From positions 79,625 through 143,624 of the forward strand of contig NZ_PYOM01000015.1 of NCBI RefSeq assembly GCF_003026365.1: a stretch of 64,000 nucleotides of DNA, given 5' to 3'. Shown here one piece after another: positions 46,642 through 56,344 of the stretch (position 1 is the stretch's first letter; each line of letters starts with the position of its first letter). The notes under the pieces were generated by a model. That model searched no databases and was not told the origin of the DNA. It saw only the letters and a list, made by a program, of their open reading frames with translations. Source of the stretch: Photobacterium angustum. GTDB taxonomy: Bacteria; Pseudomonadota; Gammaproteobacteria; Enterobacterales; Vibrionaceae. Made by a program: the position numbers and the translations under genes.

Positions 46642-48843
46642 TTAATTAGTACTTAATGCTTTTCTGGTATACCAGGGGCTTCTGCTATCCGTCATATCAT
46701 ATAGTTGATATTTACGCCCGAGCATTTGTCCACCATCACGAGTGAGAGGTAGCCAAGAGATATTTGCACGATTAGTACTTGGTTTAACCGTCATTAAATC
46801 AAATGGGATAGAGACATAGAACCCTTTAGTAAAGCTTCCTTCACCATAATCTTCTGCTGACATATCAGTCTTTGTCGCAAATGCACCTGCTATTATGCCG
46901 CTATCGAATTGCTTCGAGAAATCTATAGTGATACCTTTGTCTTCAGCAAGATATCGACCTGCACTGACTTTTAACAAAGTATTTGGCATCCAGTCCCATT
47001 GTGGTTGATAGTAAACAGAGATATTACCAACGGTAGTGCCTGTTTGAACTAGGTAATCACCTTGATTTTCTTTTTTGTAAAAACCAAATGGCGAATTAGG
47101 ATCGCGCTGTTTAACATAATTTATATCAGCACCAATAGCCCAATTACTTTCAATCGGACGGTATAATATCTCTCCACCAACACCTCCATACATGGTTTCT
47201 AAATAACCACCGTAAGCCTGACCATAAAGATTATCTGATAGCTTATCGATCCATGTTAACTGAAGGTTATCAAGACGAACTGGGTTATCACTAATATATT
47301 GACGAACTAATGTTCTGACACGTTTGTTATTTGTTCCGTCACCAGTCGGTGTATCATAGTTAAATTTATCATAATTATCATATATGTTTACGTATACAGA
47401 ACCACCGACGGTAAGGTTTTTCGTCAACCAATAATCGCTAGACGCAGTTAAACCAACATTAAATAAGTAAAAACCTTCGGCACTACCAAAGGATTGTTTT
47501 AACGTTGGGGCGACACCATAGCTCCAGTCTTCACTATTATCAGCTACTTTTAAACCAGTAGGCTTCCTTGGAGCTAGAGTCTTTCTACTATCTGAAATAT
47601 TACTACCAATATACTCGTAGTTTGCTACTTTTTTAAACTGATAGTTGTCAAAGCTAGCTTCGACAATCGGTTGGTTATCGGCAGACTCTATAATGTTAAA
47701 TGTTTCAATATCGTTTACATGGTTATTGATTAATACACCAGCACGCATTTGTGCTTCATCTCTATCACGATACTTTGTTTGATTAGCTATTAACGTAAGT
47801 GATTTGTTCTCAGTATCTTTGAAAAGGATCGGATCTGAATATCCTGCAATCTCATCTAAATCACTAGCAAGAGCTTTCCACTGTTTCTCTGTTAAGTAAG
47901 TCTCTGAGTTTTTATTTGCGAATGCTGGTGCAGGGTTATCAAGCCAGCTAGCTTTTAATTGATTAAAATTAGTATTGACACTAAGCCCGAAGGTAACGGT
48001 ATTTCCACGTTCGTAGCTAATGTTAGCCGTAGCCCAATCGGTCAATTGGTATACGGCTCCGATATTCCACGGTGAGGATTGTGGCATTGCTTTACCACGA
48101 TTTACAGGGAAATCCTTACTATAATCATTACCGTCATATTCTAATTTTACTTGTAATGGTTTTAAAGGGGTTTGGTATTCAACGCCACCAAATATAGCAC
48201 TTTGACCTTTAAAAAAACGTTCATAATCAAAGCTGCCACCGTTTCCTTTGAAGTCATTTCTATCGGCACAAAATCGATCGGATAGTTTACACATTGGATT
48301 TGAAATATTGCCTCGTTGACCGAGATATCCCCAACCTAAACCTAACGTAAAGTCTAAAGGGCCAAATTGTTTGTTGGCGACGAAATATTCACCATCAAAG
48401 AGGCCGGTACCACCAAAATCACGAACACCAAAAGCAACTTCTGGTAGCCAATAAGACTCTTTCCATAATCGCGCTTTAAAATCGATCCCTTTGTCAGTAT
48501 AAAGAGTGTCACCACTAAATTCAGGGTGTGAACTGTAGAGTGTATCTGGAACTTGGGTGTAACGAATGGTTGTTTCAAACCATGGTAAAAGTTGTAAAGA
48601 CACCCAGTAATGATAATAATCTTTATTTAATGTGGTACCTAACGTAAATTCACCATCATGATGCATACGTGATGTAGGCATCTGCATTAAACCAACGCCG
48701 CCAAAATCACTATTAGAATAGGGAGATTGAGGGTAACTAAATTCGTCAGCATGTGCTGAAGATAAAGGCAATATTGCTAAGGTAATAGCAGATAAAGCGA
48801 ACGATGATCGTTTGGTTATAAGTGGTTTAATAGGAAAAATCAT
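46642..48843 (-). CDS. gfcD: YjbH-family outer membrane lipoprotein-like barrel (GfcD)
   Basis: This 733-residue protein has a signal sequence (SFALSAITLAILPLSSAHA). It continues with FGGVGLMQMPTSRMHHDGEF, the standard opening of the YjbH/GfcD family, and large repeated barrel strands ending near the C-terminus. These proteins lie in the outer membrane and act in polysaccharide secretion or capsule formation. It is last in the leftward gfcA-B-C-D set and overlaps gfcC by four bases. Confidence 0.9.
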   Translation of the reverse strand: MIFPIKPLITKRSSFALSAITLAILPLSSAHADEFSYPQSPYSNSDFGGVGLMQMPTSRMHHDGEFTLGTTLNKDYYHYWVSLQLLPWFETTIRYTQVPDTLYSSHPEFSGDTLYTDKGIDFKARLWKESYWLPEVAFGVRDFGGTGLFDGEYFVANKQFGPLDFTLGLGWGYLGQRGNISNPMCKLSDRFCADRNDFKGNGGSFDYERFFKGQSAIFGGVEYQTPLKPLQVKLEYDGNDYSKDFPVNRGKAMPQSSPWNIGAVYQLTDWATANISYERGNTVTFGLSVNTNFNQLKASWLDNPAPAFANKNSETYLTEKQWKALASDLDEIAGYSDPILFKDTENKSLTLIANQTKYRDRDEAQMRAGVLINNHVNDIETFNIIESADNQPIVEASFDNYQFKKVANYEYIGSNISDSRKTLAPRKPTGLKVADNSEDWSYGVAPTLKQSFGSAEGFYLFNVGLTASSDYWLTKNLTVGGSVYVNIYDNYDKFNYDTPTGDGTNNKRVRTLVRQYISDNPVRLDNLQLTWIDKLSDNLYGQAYGGYLETMYGGVGGEILYRPIESNWAIGADINYVKQRDPNSPFGFYKKENQGDYLVQTGTTVGNISVYYQPQWDWMPNTLLKVSAGRYLAEDKGITIDFSKQFDSGIIAGAFATKTDMSAEDYGEGSFTKGFYVSIPFDLMTVKPSTNRANISWLPLTRDGGQMLGRKYQLYDMTDSRSPWYTRKALSTN

Positions 48844-49598
48844 CGTAGCGTCCTGTTAATAAGCATGCTAATAATATCGTTATTTAAATCAGAATAATTT
48901 GAAAATAAAGTTTGATAACCAATAAAAATAGTTGCTCCCGGTGCAATGTCATGGTGATTACTATTCCAATAAGCAATTGGATGCTTTTCTACATGTCCAT
49001 CCGGTTGAATAACGGTGACATAACTCTTATCTGCGCTGCTTAAAACATTTGCATTCACCAGATATTGTGATGCAGATGTTCTTGCTTTCCATTTTACAGA
49101 TAATGGTTTTTCTATTGCTCCAAAGATCAAAATATCATTAGTGCGTTGAGATAGTATAATCTGATATTTGCCGTCTAAAAGTGGATTATCTGGTTGTGAT
49201 ATTCTGATGGTATCAAAATCAAGTGGCGTGATAACTTTTTTAAAAGTAATGTTTTTCTCTATCCATTCCGCATTATTTGAAAAGCTTTTAGATAAGAAGG
49301 GCTCACTATTTTCTGATTGAGCTAGTATGTTTAGTTTATCTATAACAGCAGATTTATTAACCGGAGTTGATATATCAAGAAGACTTGAACCTAACCAATA
49401 TATTGGCGAATTTGGTATTTGATGGCTTTTTATTGCATCTTCGACAGCTTGAGCTAGACGTACTGGCTCTGAATATTTTAATTCGGTTGTGGGGGGGATT
49501 AAGACTGTTGTATTGGCATAGGTGCAAGTAACATTTAAAGCCAAAAAAATAAAGGCGATAAATCTGCAAACCTTATAGCGGAGATTCGGTAAATACAT
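48840..49598 (-). CDS. gfcC: GfcC/YjbG-family polysaccharide protein
   Basis: This 252-residue periplasmic protein has a signal peptide (about 10-28, ending TCTYA) and two beta-grasp-like parts typical of GfcC (PNSPIYWLGSSLLDI and GATIFIGYQTLFS). It interacts with the outer-membrane polysaccharide machinery. It is preceded by gfcB with an eight-base gap and followed by gfcD with a four-base overlap. The function in detail is not known. Confidence 0.88.
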   Translation of the reverse strand: MYLPNLRYKVCRFIAFIFLALNVTCTYANTTVLIPPTTELKYSEPVRLAQAVEDAIKSHQIPNSPIYWLGSSLLDISTPVNKSAVIDKLNILAQSENSEPFLSKSFSNNAEWIEKNITFKKVITPLDFDTIRISQPDNPLLDGKYQIILSQRTNDILIFGAIEKPLSVKWKARTSASQYLVNANVLSSADKSYVTVIQPDGHVEKHPIAYWNSNHHDIAPGATIFIGYQTLFSNYSDLNNDIISMLINRTLR

Positions 49599-49606
49599 GA
49601 AATATC

Positions 49607-50314
49607 CTATTGTGCAAAAGGTTTTAGTGGCGTGAGTTCAATACTTGGTAATGACGGAGCTATGATTTGGCGACTTTTTACAACATTTCCAGTTGTTTGT
49701 TCGATCCAAAACATATTGAGGTAAGATGTATTTAACTCTTTTACCTGAACTGTTTCGATGAACTTCAATGTAGCGTGATATTTACCATTAACATAAAGTG
49801 TTTCAGGCTTTTTATAAGTAAAAACTGAATTTAAAGTGTAACCTGAATGGTAACCCGGTTGCCAATCAATGGTTCGTTGCCAATGAGTTGGAGTACTTGA
49901 TAACTGCAGCCCTAGAGATAATGGGTCTGGCTTTTCACTATAAGTATTTACAAGATTCCCATCAGGAAGGTTTACTGTTTTTACAATTCGTCCGTGCTCA
50001 GTGACGATCATGCCATTATCACTAGATAACCACTTTAATTGTGTTGCGCTACTTTTTGTATTATCTAGTACTGGTTCAGCTAAGGCTAATATCATGAAAA
50101 TTTGGTTATGATCACCAATTTTGGCATAAGTGCTAGCATAGGGTATCTGAGCTATTTCATAGCGTGATTTAGTAATATCAGGTGTACCGTATATTGCTAA
50201 TTCTACAGTATCTTTTACGTTACTTATTTTTTGGCTGCATCCCGTCGCTATAAATACGATATTAAACAAAAGTATTAACAAATAAATGGGGCGTAAAATG
50301 AAATAAGTTTGCAT
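49607..50314 (-). CDS. gfcB: YjbF-family lipoprotein (GfcB)
   Basis: This 235-residue protein has a lipobox IATGC preceded by a hydrophobic signal (IYLLILLFNIVFIA). It matches the YjbF/GfcB family, with RYEIAQIPYASTYAKIG near the N-terminus and RTIDWQPGYHSGYTL later. It is an outer-membrane lipoprotein of the capsule/exopolysaccharide accessory set. It lies behind the attenuator that follows gfcA. Confidence 0.9.
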   Translation of the reverse strand: MQTYFILRPIYLLILLFNIVFIATGCSQKISNVKDTVELAIYGTPDITKSRYEIAQIPYASTYAKIGDHNQIFMILALAEPVLDNTKSSATQLKWLSSDNGMIVTEHGRIVKTVNLPDGNLVNTYSEKPDPLSLGLQLSSTPTHWQRTIDWQPGYHSGYTLNSVFTYKKPETLYVNGKYHATLKFIETVQVKELNTSYLNMFWIEQTTGNVVKSRQIIAPSLPSIELTPLKPFAQ

Positions 50315-50373
50315 TTATATAGATAATCCAAATAAAACGTTTGAATACTATGATCAGTTTTTAACAACATAGC

Positions 50374-50403
50374 AAAAAAATAGCCGCGCTAAAGCACGGC
50401 TAT
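50374..50403 (-). terminator. attenuator-type terminator between gfcA and gfcB
   Basis: ATAGCCG pairs with CGGCTAT (inner mismatch, then a short inner stem), followed by seven T on the minus strand. It lies directly after gfcA and before gfcB, so it should cut transcription of the later genes unless antiterminated. Confidence 0.8.
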
Positions 50404-50422
50404 GTTAAAACTCAGGCTACAG

Positions 50423-50653
50423 TTATTGTGTATTAGTAACTGTAGTTGTTGTAGAGTTTGTGTTGTCAGAATCTGATGCAGCAATAGCAACAGCTGTAAC
50501 TGCCGCAGCAGCACCAACAGCAACTGCTGTTGTTGTGCCCGTAGCAGTGGCTGTCGCTGATGTTGTACCAGCTGCTGTACCAGTTTCTTCAGCTGCAAAT
50601 GCTGATGTCGCCATACCCATTGCTGCAAATAAAACTAATGCTGATTTTTTCAT
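50423..50653 (-). CDS. gfcA: small Ala/Thr-rich secreted protein (GfcA/YjbE-like)
   Basis: This 76-residue protein has a signal peptide (MKKSALVLFAAMGMATSAFA). The mature part is rich in Thr, Ala and Val, then Asn/Ser/Thr at the end (SDSDNTNSTTTTVTNTQ). Low-complexity proteins of this kind open the yjbEFGH/gfcABCD operons. Its function is not known. It is first in the operon, divergent from wza, and followed by a terminator-like attenuator. Confidence 0.75.
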   Translation of the reverse strand: MKKSALVLFAAMGMATSAFAAEETGTAAGTTSATATATGTTTAVAVGAAAAVTAVAIAASDSDNTNSTTTTVTNTQ

Positions 50654-50901
50654 GAAAATATCCTAATATAAAATTATAGAGTACTGTTAAGTCATTAACA
50701 TAATTAAACAGCTATTATACGTAAAAAATAAAAAAGTACATATAAAAAAAAGAAAAATGTGTGAGAGAGTGTATATAGTGAAGTCGACAAGATTAAATGT
50801 AAAATGGCAATTTTTGCGATTCATTTCACTGATAATTGTTAGTAAAACCAGAAAGTTGTGATGTGCTAAAGTTTTACATTTTTTATCTTCAAATAGTTGA
50901 G

Positions 50902-50949
50902 CCTATGGTTTATTTATCTATTCCTATTCCTATGGTTTATTTATCTATT
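50902..50949 (+). repeat. 27-bp period tandem duplication in the capsule promoter region
   Basis: CCTATGGTTTATTTATCTAT plus one T occurs at 50902-50922 and again at 50929-50949, exactly identical, with CCTATT between. This lies between gfcA and the ops site, where the wza promoter is expected. The whole gap from 50654 to 51123 contains no gene. Confidence 0.85.
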
Positions 50950-51064
50950 AAAAAGAGGTAAGATGCGCGAGTTTTTTTGCTGTTGGTGAGATGCAAAAAA
51001 CATAAATTGATTTTCAGACTTTGTTTTAAACAAAATTAATAGCACTGGGGAGCTACGACCTCTG

Positions 51065-51076
51065 GGCGGTAGCGTG
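51065..51076 (+). promoter_or_regulatory. ops element / JUMPstart of the capsule operon (RfaH site)
   Basis: GGCGGTAGCGTG is an exact ops element in a JUMPstart-like context (GGAGCTACGACCTCTGGGCG before it). It lies 48 bases before wza. RfaH binds the paused polymerase here and allows transcription through long polysaccharide operons. Confidence 0.92.
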
Positions 51077-51123
51077 CCTTTTTACAGCTTATTCTTCATA
51101 CACACTCCTGAGACAACGAAATA

Positions 51124-52272
51124 ATGAAATTCACAAAAAAACTAATTGTCACAGCCGTTACATCTTTAATGCTAGTGGGTTGTTCAATGCCAGGCTCTCA
51201 TTTAAGCCTTGATGGACAAAACATTGTAGGAAGTGAAAGCACAGATGCCGGCCTTCAGGGACGTGTAAATGTTTTTCCTCTTACTGCTGAAAGTGTCTCT
51301 CAATTCAAACATAAACAGGTGTCTGCTCAAATTAATAAAAACCTAGATCAGTTGTTATCTAAATATGAATATCATATTGGTACTGGTGATGTTTTAAACA
51401 TTACAGTTTGGGACCATCCTGAATTGACTATTCCTGCTGGTTCTTACCGAAGTGCTGAAGAAGCAGGAAATTGGGTTCATGCTGATGGGACTATTTTTTA
51501 TCCTTATATCGGTAAAGTTTCTGTTGCTGGAAAAACAGTGACAGAAATACGACGAGATATTGCTCGTAGACTGTCTACTTATATTGAAAGTCCGCAAGTT
51601 GATGTAAATGTAGCCTCATTCCGCTCGCAAAAAGCATACATTACAGGCGAAGTAAAACAAGCAGGTCAACAAGCGATAACAAATATTCCTTTAACGTTGC
51701 TAGATGCAATAAACCAAGCAGGTGGATTAGCTGAAGATGCTGATTGGCGTAATGTAACGTTAACAAGAAACGGAAAAGATGAACAGATTTCTCTTTATGC
51801 TCTTATGCAAAAAGGCGATTTGACACAAAATCGACTATTAAAAAATGGTGATATTGTTCATGTTCCTCGCAATGATGATCAGAAGGTATTTGTAATGGGC
51901 GAGGTTAATAAACCTCAATTATTAAAGATCGACCGTGCAGGAATGAGTTTGACTGAAGCGTTAAGTAGTGTTGGTGGGATCGATGAATTAAAAGCTGATG
52001 CAACTGGCGTTTTTGTTATTAGGTCTACACATCCGGATTTAAATAAGACCCCACACCAGCCTGTTGCAAATATTTATCAACTGAATGTTAAAGACGCAAC
52101 GGCCTTAGTCGTTGGGACAGAGTTTGACTTAAAGCCTTATGATATCGTCTATGTAACTGCGGCTCCGATTGTTCGGTGGAATCGTGTTATTCAGCAACTG
52201 TTACCAACTATAACTGGATTCAATCAATTGACTGAAGGTGTAGATAGATTTACAGATTTAAAGAAACTGTAA
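51124..52272 (+). CDS. wza: polysaccharide export protein Wza
   Basis: This 382-residue outer-membrane lipoprotein has a lipobox LMLVGC (C20). It forms the export channel with Poly_export and SLBB domains: [20 protein letters not shown], then the SLBB repeats [10 protein letters not shown] and [12 protein letters not shown], and a C-terminal helix that would form the outer-membrane barrel. It is first in the capsule operon, downstream of the ops site. Confidence 0.95.
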   Translation: MKFTKKLIVTAVTSLMLVGCSMPGSHLSLDGQNIVGSESTDAGLQGRVNVFPLTAESVSQFKHKQVSAQINKNLDQLLSKYEYHIGTGDVLNITVWDHPELTIPAGSYRSAEEAGNWVHADGTIFYPYIGKVSVAGKTVTEIRRDIARRLSTYIESPQVDVNVASFRSQKAYITGEVKQAGQQAITNIPLTLLDAINQAGGLAEDADWRNVTLTRNGKDEQISLYALMQKGDLTQNRLLKNGDIVHVPRNDDQKVFVMGEVNKPQLLKIDRAGMSLTEALSSVGGIDELKADATGVFVIRSTHPDLNKTPHQPVANIYQLNVKDATALVVGTEFDLKPYDIVYVTAAPIVRWNRVIQQLLPTITGFNQLTEGVDRFTDLKKL

Positions 52273-52317
52273 TAGTTATACATTTGTCGGATATCAAATA
52301 AATTTATAGTAGATATT

Positions 52318-52758
52318 ATGTTTAACAATATATTGGTTGTATGTGTAGGTAATATTTGTCGTTCACCTTCCGGTGAACGTATTTTACAAACGAAATTACC
52401 CCACAAAAATATTGCTTCAGCGGGAGTTGCAACGGCTAAAAGCGGTTTAGTTGGTAAGCCTGCTGATAAAATGGCCGCACAAGTTGCTGAAGAACATGGT
52501 TATTCATTAAATGGCCATCAAGCACAACAATTAACGAGTGACCTTGTAAGAGACTATGATCTTATTTTAGTCATGGAAAAAGGGCATATTGAAGCTGTCA
52601 CTGCGATAGCGCCAGAAGCAAGAGGTAAAGCGATGCTATTTGGGCAATGGATCGGGCAACAAGATATACCTGACCCTTACCGACTGAGTAAAGAAGCGTT
52701 TGACCATGCATATAAGTTAATAGATCAGGCTGCAGAGGCTTGGTCAAAAAAATTATAA
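52318..52758 (+). CDS. wzb: low-molecular-weight protein tyrosine phosphatase Wzb
   Basis: This 146-residue protein has the P-loop CVGNICRS (C9 to R15) at its N-terminus and the DPYRLS general-acid motif near the C-terminus. It dephosphorylates the tyrosine cluster of Wzc and so controls polymer assembly. Second gene after wza, 45 bases on. Confidence 0.95.
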   Translation: MFNNILVVCVGNICRSPSGERILQTKLPHKNIASAGVATAKSGLVGKPADKMAAQVAEEHGYSLNGHQAQQLTSDLVRDYDLILVMEKGHIEAVTAIAPEARGKAMLFGQWIGQQDIPDPYRLSKEAFDHAYKLIDQAAEAWSKKL

Positions 52759-52798
52759 GCATTGCTTAATGTAAAGAACAATATTTGGATTATATTTA

Positions 52799-54991
52799 AT
52801 GAGCTCTACGATTAAAAATCAATCGAATCTAGTGGGTGGCAGTGACGAGATCGATCTAGCTAAACTGTTTGGGATCTTAATCGACAATAAAATAAAAATT
52901 ATTGTAATAACGTTTGTTTTTGCTGTTGTCGGTATTGTCTATGCGTTGTTTGTCACACCTATATATAAAGCGGATGCATTAATCCAAGTCGAAGCTAAGT
53001 CATCAGGCATGGGTACTATGTTAGGTGGCGATATGGCTGATATGTTCGGTGGTGGTGATTCATCTTCTAGTACTGAAATCGAAATTATTAAATCAAGAAT
53101 GGTACTAGGCCAAACAGTTGATAAGCTAAATTTAACGACACAAGTTACACCTGATTACTTCCCAATTTTTGGACAAGGTTTAGCTAGAATGCAAGGCGCT
53201 CAGATTCATGCGGATATTAGTCGCTTTGAATTACCAAACACAATAGCAGCACCTGCGAGTTATACTCTTGAAGTCATAAATCAAAAAAAAGGTGAGTACA
53301 AATTAATTGATAGTGATGGTAATCACATATTGACGGGCTTTGTCGGCCAACTATCATCAGATCATGGCTACAAAATATTTGTGACTGATATTCATGCAAA
53401 TGATGGTGACATGTTCACCGTGTCGAAGCGTACACGTTACGATGCGATTGGTATATTACAGCGAAATTTATCGGTCAGTGAGCAAGGTAAACAAACCGGT
53501 ATTTTACAGTTGTCATATACTGGCCCAAATCGGTTAGAAATTGCAAAAATATTGAATAATATTAGTGAAAACTACTTTTTACAAAATGTTGAGAGAAATT
53601 CAGCAGAAGCGGAAAATAGCCTAGAGTTTTTGAAAAAGCATTTGCCTGAAGTTAAAACAAAGCTTACAGCAGCAGAAGATAAGCTAAATAATTATCGTCA
53701 AGCAAATGAATCTGTCGATTTGCCGTTAGAAGCGAAGTCAGCATTGGACACGATGGTATCGCTAGAATCTCAGTTAAATGAATTAACATTTAAAGAAAGT
53801 GATATATCTCAAAGGTTCACAAAAGATCACCCTGCATATATCTCGTTACTTGATAAGCGTAAAACCCTATTAGCGGAAAAAGCAAGATTAAATAAAAAAG
53901 TTGAAAAGCTTCCAAAAACACAGCGTGAGATTTTACGTCTAACTCGTGATGTTGAAGTTAATCAACAAATTTATGTTCAGATGTTAAATAAAGTACAAGA
54001 ACTTAGTATTGTTAAAGCAAGTACAGTAGGTAATGTTCGTATTTTAGACTCAGCTCAATCTGCTAGCGCGCCAATAAAACCGAAGAAATCACTCATCGTT
54101 GTACTATCGACATTATTGGGTGGCATGTTAAGCGTAGCGATTGTAGTACTTAAAGCAGCTTTCCATCGTGGTGTTGAAAACCCTGATGAAATTGAAGCAA
54201 TCGGTCTACCTGTTTATGCGTCAATTCCTGAGTCAAGTTGGCAACTAGCATCTGACAAAAAAAATGAAAAGAGCAAAAAAAATCATCAAGATACTATTGT
54301 ACAATCATTACTGGCTGTAGCTAATCCAGCTGACTTATCCATTGAAGCATTGCGTAGTTTGCGTACAAGTTTGCATTTTGCAATGATGGAAGCGAAGAAT
54401 AATATATTGATGATATCTGGTCCAAGTCCAGGTATCGGTAAGTCATTTGTTTCAGCTAATATGGCAGCAGTAATGGCACAAGCTGGTCAACGCGTTTTAG
54501 TTATTGATGCTGACATGCGTAAAGGTCGAATGGAACGTCAGATGTGTGTTGATAGTAAGCCTGGTTTGGCTGATTATTTGTCTGGTCGAGAAAGTATTGA
54601 GTCTGTTATTAAAGCTCCTGGTATTGATAACCTCGATTTTATTGCCCGTGGCGCTGTTCCACCAAATCCATCAGAATTACTTATGCATCCAAGAATGAAA
54701 ACGTTACTAGATTGGGCATCAGAAAATTATGATTTAGTTTTAGTGGATACACCTCCTATCTTAGCCGTGACCGATCCTGCTATTGTAGGGGCACATGCTG
54801 GTACTACGATGATTGTTTCTCGTTTCGGATTAAACCCAATTAAAGAAATTGAAGTGACAAAAAATCGATTTGAGCAAAACGGTATCGAAGTTAAAGGGTG
54901 TATTCTTAATGCTGTTGTGAAGAAAGCAAGCTCTACATATGGCGGTAGTTATGGTTACTATAACTACAGTTACGTGAACGATAATAAGTAG
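52799..54991 (+). CDS. wzc: tyrosine autokinase / polysaccharide co-polymerase Wzc
   Basis: This 730-residue inner-membrane protein has a Wzz-like N-terminal part with two transmembrane segments (about 34-54 and 425-445) and a periplasmic coiled coil. The cytoplasmic BY-kinase has Walker A GPSPGIGKS, Walker A' VLVIDADMRKGRM and Walker B LVLVDTPP. The C-terminus is a tyrosine cluster (TYGGSYGYYNYSYVNDNK), the site of autophosphorylation. It controls export together with Wzb and Wza. A GGDMADMFGGGDSS stretch near the N-terminus is present. Confidence 0.95.
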   Translation: MSSTIKNQSNLVGGSDEIDLAKLFGILIDNKIKIIVITFVFAVVGIVYALFVTPIYKADALIQVEAKSSGMGTMLGGDMADMFGGGDSSSSTEIEIIKSRMVLGQTVDKLNLTTQVTPDYFPIFGQGLARMQGAQIHADISRFELPNTIAAPASYTLEVINQKKGEYKLIDSDGNHILTGFVGQLSSDHGYKIFVTDIHANDGDMFTVSKRTRYDAIGILQRNLSVSEQGKQTGILQLSYTGPNRLEIAKILNNISENYFLQNVERNSAEAENSLEFLKKHLPEVKTKLTAAEDKLNNYRQANESVDLPLEAKSALDTMVSLESQLNELTFKESDISQRFTKDHPAYISLLDKRKTLLAEKARLNKKVEKLPKTQREILRLTRDVEVNQQIYVQMLNKVQELSIVKASTVGNVRILDSAQSASAPIKPKKSLIVVLSTLLGGMLSVAIVVLKAAFHRGVENPDEIEAIGLPVYASIPESSWQLASDKKNEKSKKNHQDTIVQSLLAVANPADLSIEALRSLRTSLHFAMMEAKNNILMISGPSPGIGKSFVSANMAAVMAQAGQRVLVIDADMRKGRMERQMCVDSKPGLADYLSGRESIESVIKAPGIDNLDFIARGAVPPNPSELLMHPRMKTLLDWASENYDLVLVDTPPILAVTDPAIVGAHAGTTMIVSRFGLNPIKEIEVTKNRFEQNGIEVKGCILNAVVKKASSTYGGSYGYYNYSYVNDNK

Positions 54992-55089
54992 CAATTTTTA
55001 ATTATTTGAAACAAAATGATCAGGTCCTACATTTTTGGGACCTATTCCCCTAAAAGCACGAAATCTCAGTTTTTAAGTGATTTTTCAAA

Positions 55090-55119
55090 ACATTAGCCGA
55101 AATGCTAGTGTTTTTTTTT
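55090..55119 (+). terminator. intra-operon terminator between wzc and rfbB
   Basis: ACATTAGC pairs with GCTAGTGT (one G-U pair) around six bases, followed by nine T. It lies inside the operon, where RfaH-modified polymerase could read through. It would otherwise separate the wza-wzb-wzc part from the sugar genes. Confidence 0.7.
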
Positions 55120-55262
55120 GTCTAAAAATAAGAAAAAAGAGTTTCGTTTCTTGGTAATCAAAGTCTGGCGATGAAGAGTGAATAAACTCAACGTTAAAAA
55201 CACTCACTTTCGTTGAAGTTAATAAAAATTTATAATATAGAAATAAGAAAAGGATATTAAAC

Positions 55263-56342
55263 TTGAAGATTCTAGTTACTGGTGGCGCAGGCTTTATTGG
55301 GTCTGCTGTTATTCGTCACATTATAAATAATACACAAGACGAAGTAGTTAATATTGATAGGCTGACTTATGCAGGTAACTTAGAATCGTTAAAAGAAATT
55401 GAAGGTAGTCAACGTTATAAATTTGAACAAGTTGATATTTGTAATCGAACTGAGTTAGATCGCGTATTTGAACAATATAAGCCAGATGCAGTTATGCATT
55501 TGGCTGCTGAAAGTCATGTTGATCGTTCTATCGATGGACCGGCAGACTTCATTGAAACCAATATTATTGGCACATACACAATGCTTGAAGCTGCTCGCCA
55601 ATATTGGAATCAATTAGATGAAATGATGAAATCAGCTTTCCGTTTCCATCATATTTCAACTGACGAAGTGTATGGTGATCTTGAAGGTACTGACGATCTA
55701 TTTACTGAAACAACATCATATGAGCCATCAAGCCCATATTCAGCATCGAAAGCATCAAGTGATCATTTAGTGCGAGCATGGTTGCGTACTTATGGTTTGC
55801 CAACAATTGTAACCAATTGTTCAAATAACTATGGCCCATATCATTTTCCTGAAAAACTTATCCCATTGATGATCTTAAATGCTTTAGATGGAAAAAGATT
55901 GCCTGTTTATGGTGATGGTATGCAAATCCGTGACTGGTTATATGTCGAAGATCATGCATCAGCACTTTATACTGTTGTAACAAAAGGTGAAGTTGGTGAG
56001 ACATACAATATCGGTGGTCACAATGAGAAAGCCAATATTGAAGTTGTTAAAACTATTTGCTCTTTACTTGAAGAGTTAGTGCCAAATAAACCTGATAATG
56101 TTGAGAAGTATCAAGATTTAATCACGTATGTTACGGACCGTCCTGGCCATGATGTTCGTTATGCTATTGATGCATCAAAGATTGAGCGTGAGCTAGGCTG
56201 GAAACCTGCTGAGACTTTTGAATCGGGAATTCGTAAAACTGTTGAATGGTATTTGAATAATAAAACATGGTGGAGTCGAGTATTAGATGGCTCATACAGT
56301 TTTGAGCGTTTAGGTACGACAGTTTCTAAGGAAGAGAAATAA
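55263..56342 (+). CDS. rfbB: dTDP-glucose 4,6-dehydratase RfbB
   Basis: This 359-residue SDR enzyme performs the second step of dTDP-L-rhamnose synthesis. It has [20 protein letters not shown] at the N-terminus, the STDEVYGDL catalytic Asp/Glu, and [10 protein letters not shown] with the YxxxK motif. The start is TTG with AAAAGGAT before it. It is the first of the four rfb genes; the order rfbB-rfbA-rfbD-rfbC is tightly packed. Confidence 0.96.
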   Translation: MKILVTGGAGFIGSAVIRHIINNTQDEVVNIDRLTYAGNLESLKEIEGSQRYKFEQVDICNRTELDRVFEQYKPDAVMHLAAESHVDRSIDGPADFIETNIIGTYTMLEAARQYWNQLDEMMKSAFRFHHISTDEVYGDLEGTDDLFTETTSYEPSSPYSASKASSDHLVRAWLRTYGLPTIVTNCSNNYGPYHFPEKLIPLMILNALDGKRLPVYGDGMQIRDWLYVEDHASALYTVVTKGEVGETYNIGGHNEKANIEVVKTICSLLEELVPNKPDNVEKYQDLITYVTDRPGHDVRYAIDASKIERELGWKPAETFESGIRKTVEWYLNNKTWWSRVLDGSYSFERLGTTVSKEEK

Positions 56343-56344
56343 TA

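Noticed and set aside
50460..50666. Plus-strand frame rich in Ala and Val opposite gfcA
   Set aside because: It is the mirror of the repetitive Thr/Ala codons of gfcA; the minus-strand protein has a signal peptide and operon context.
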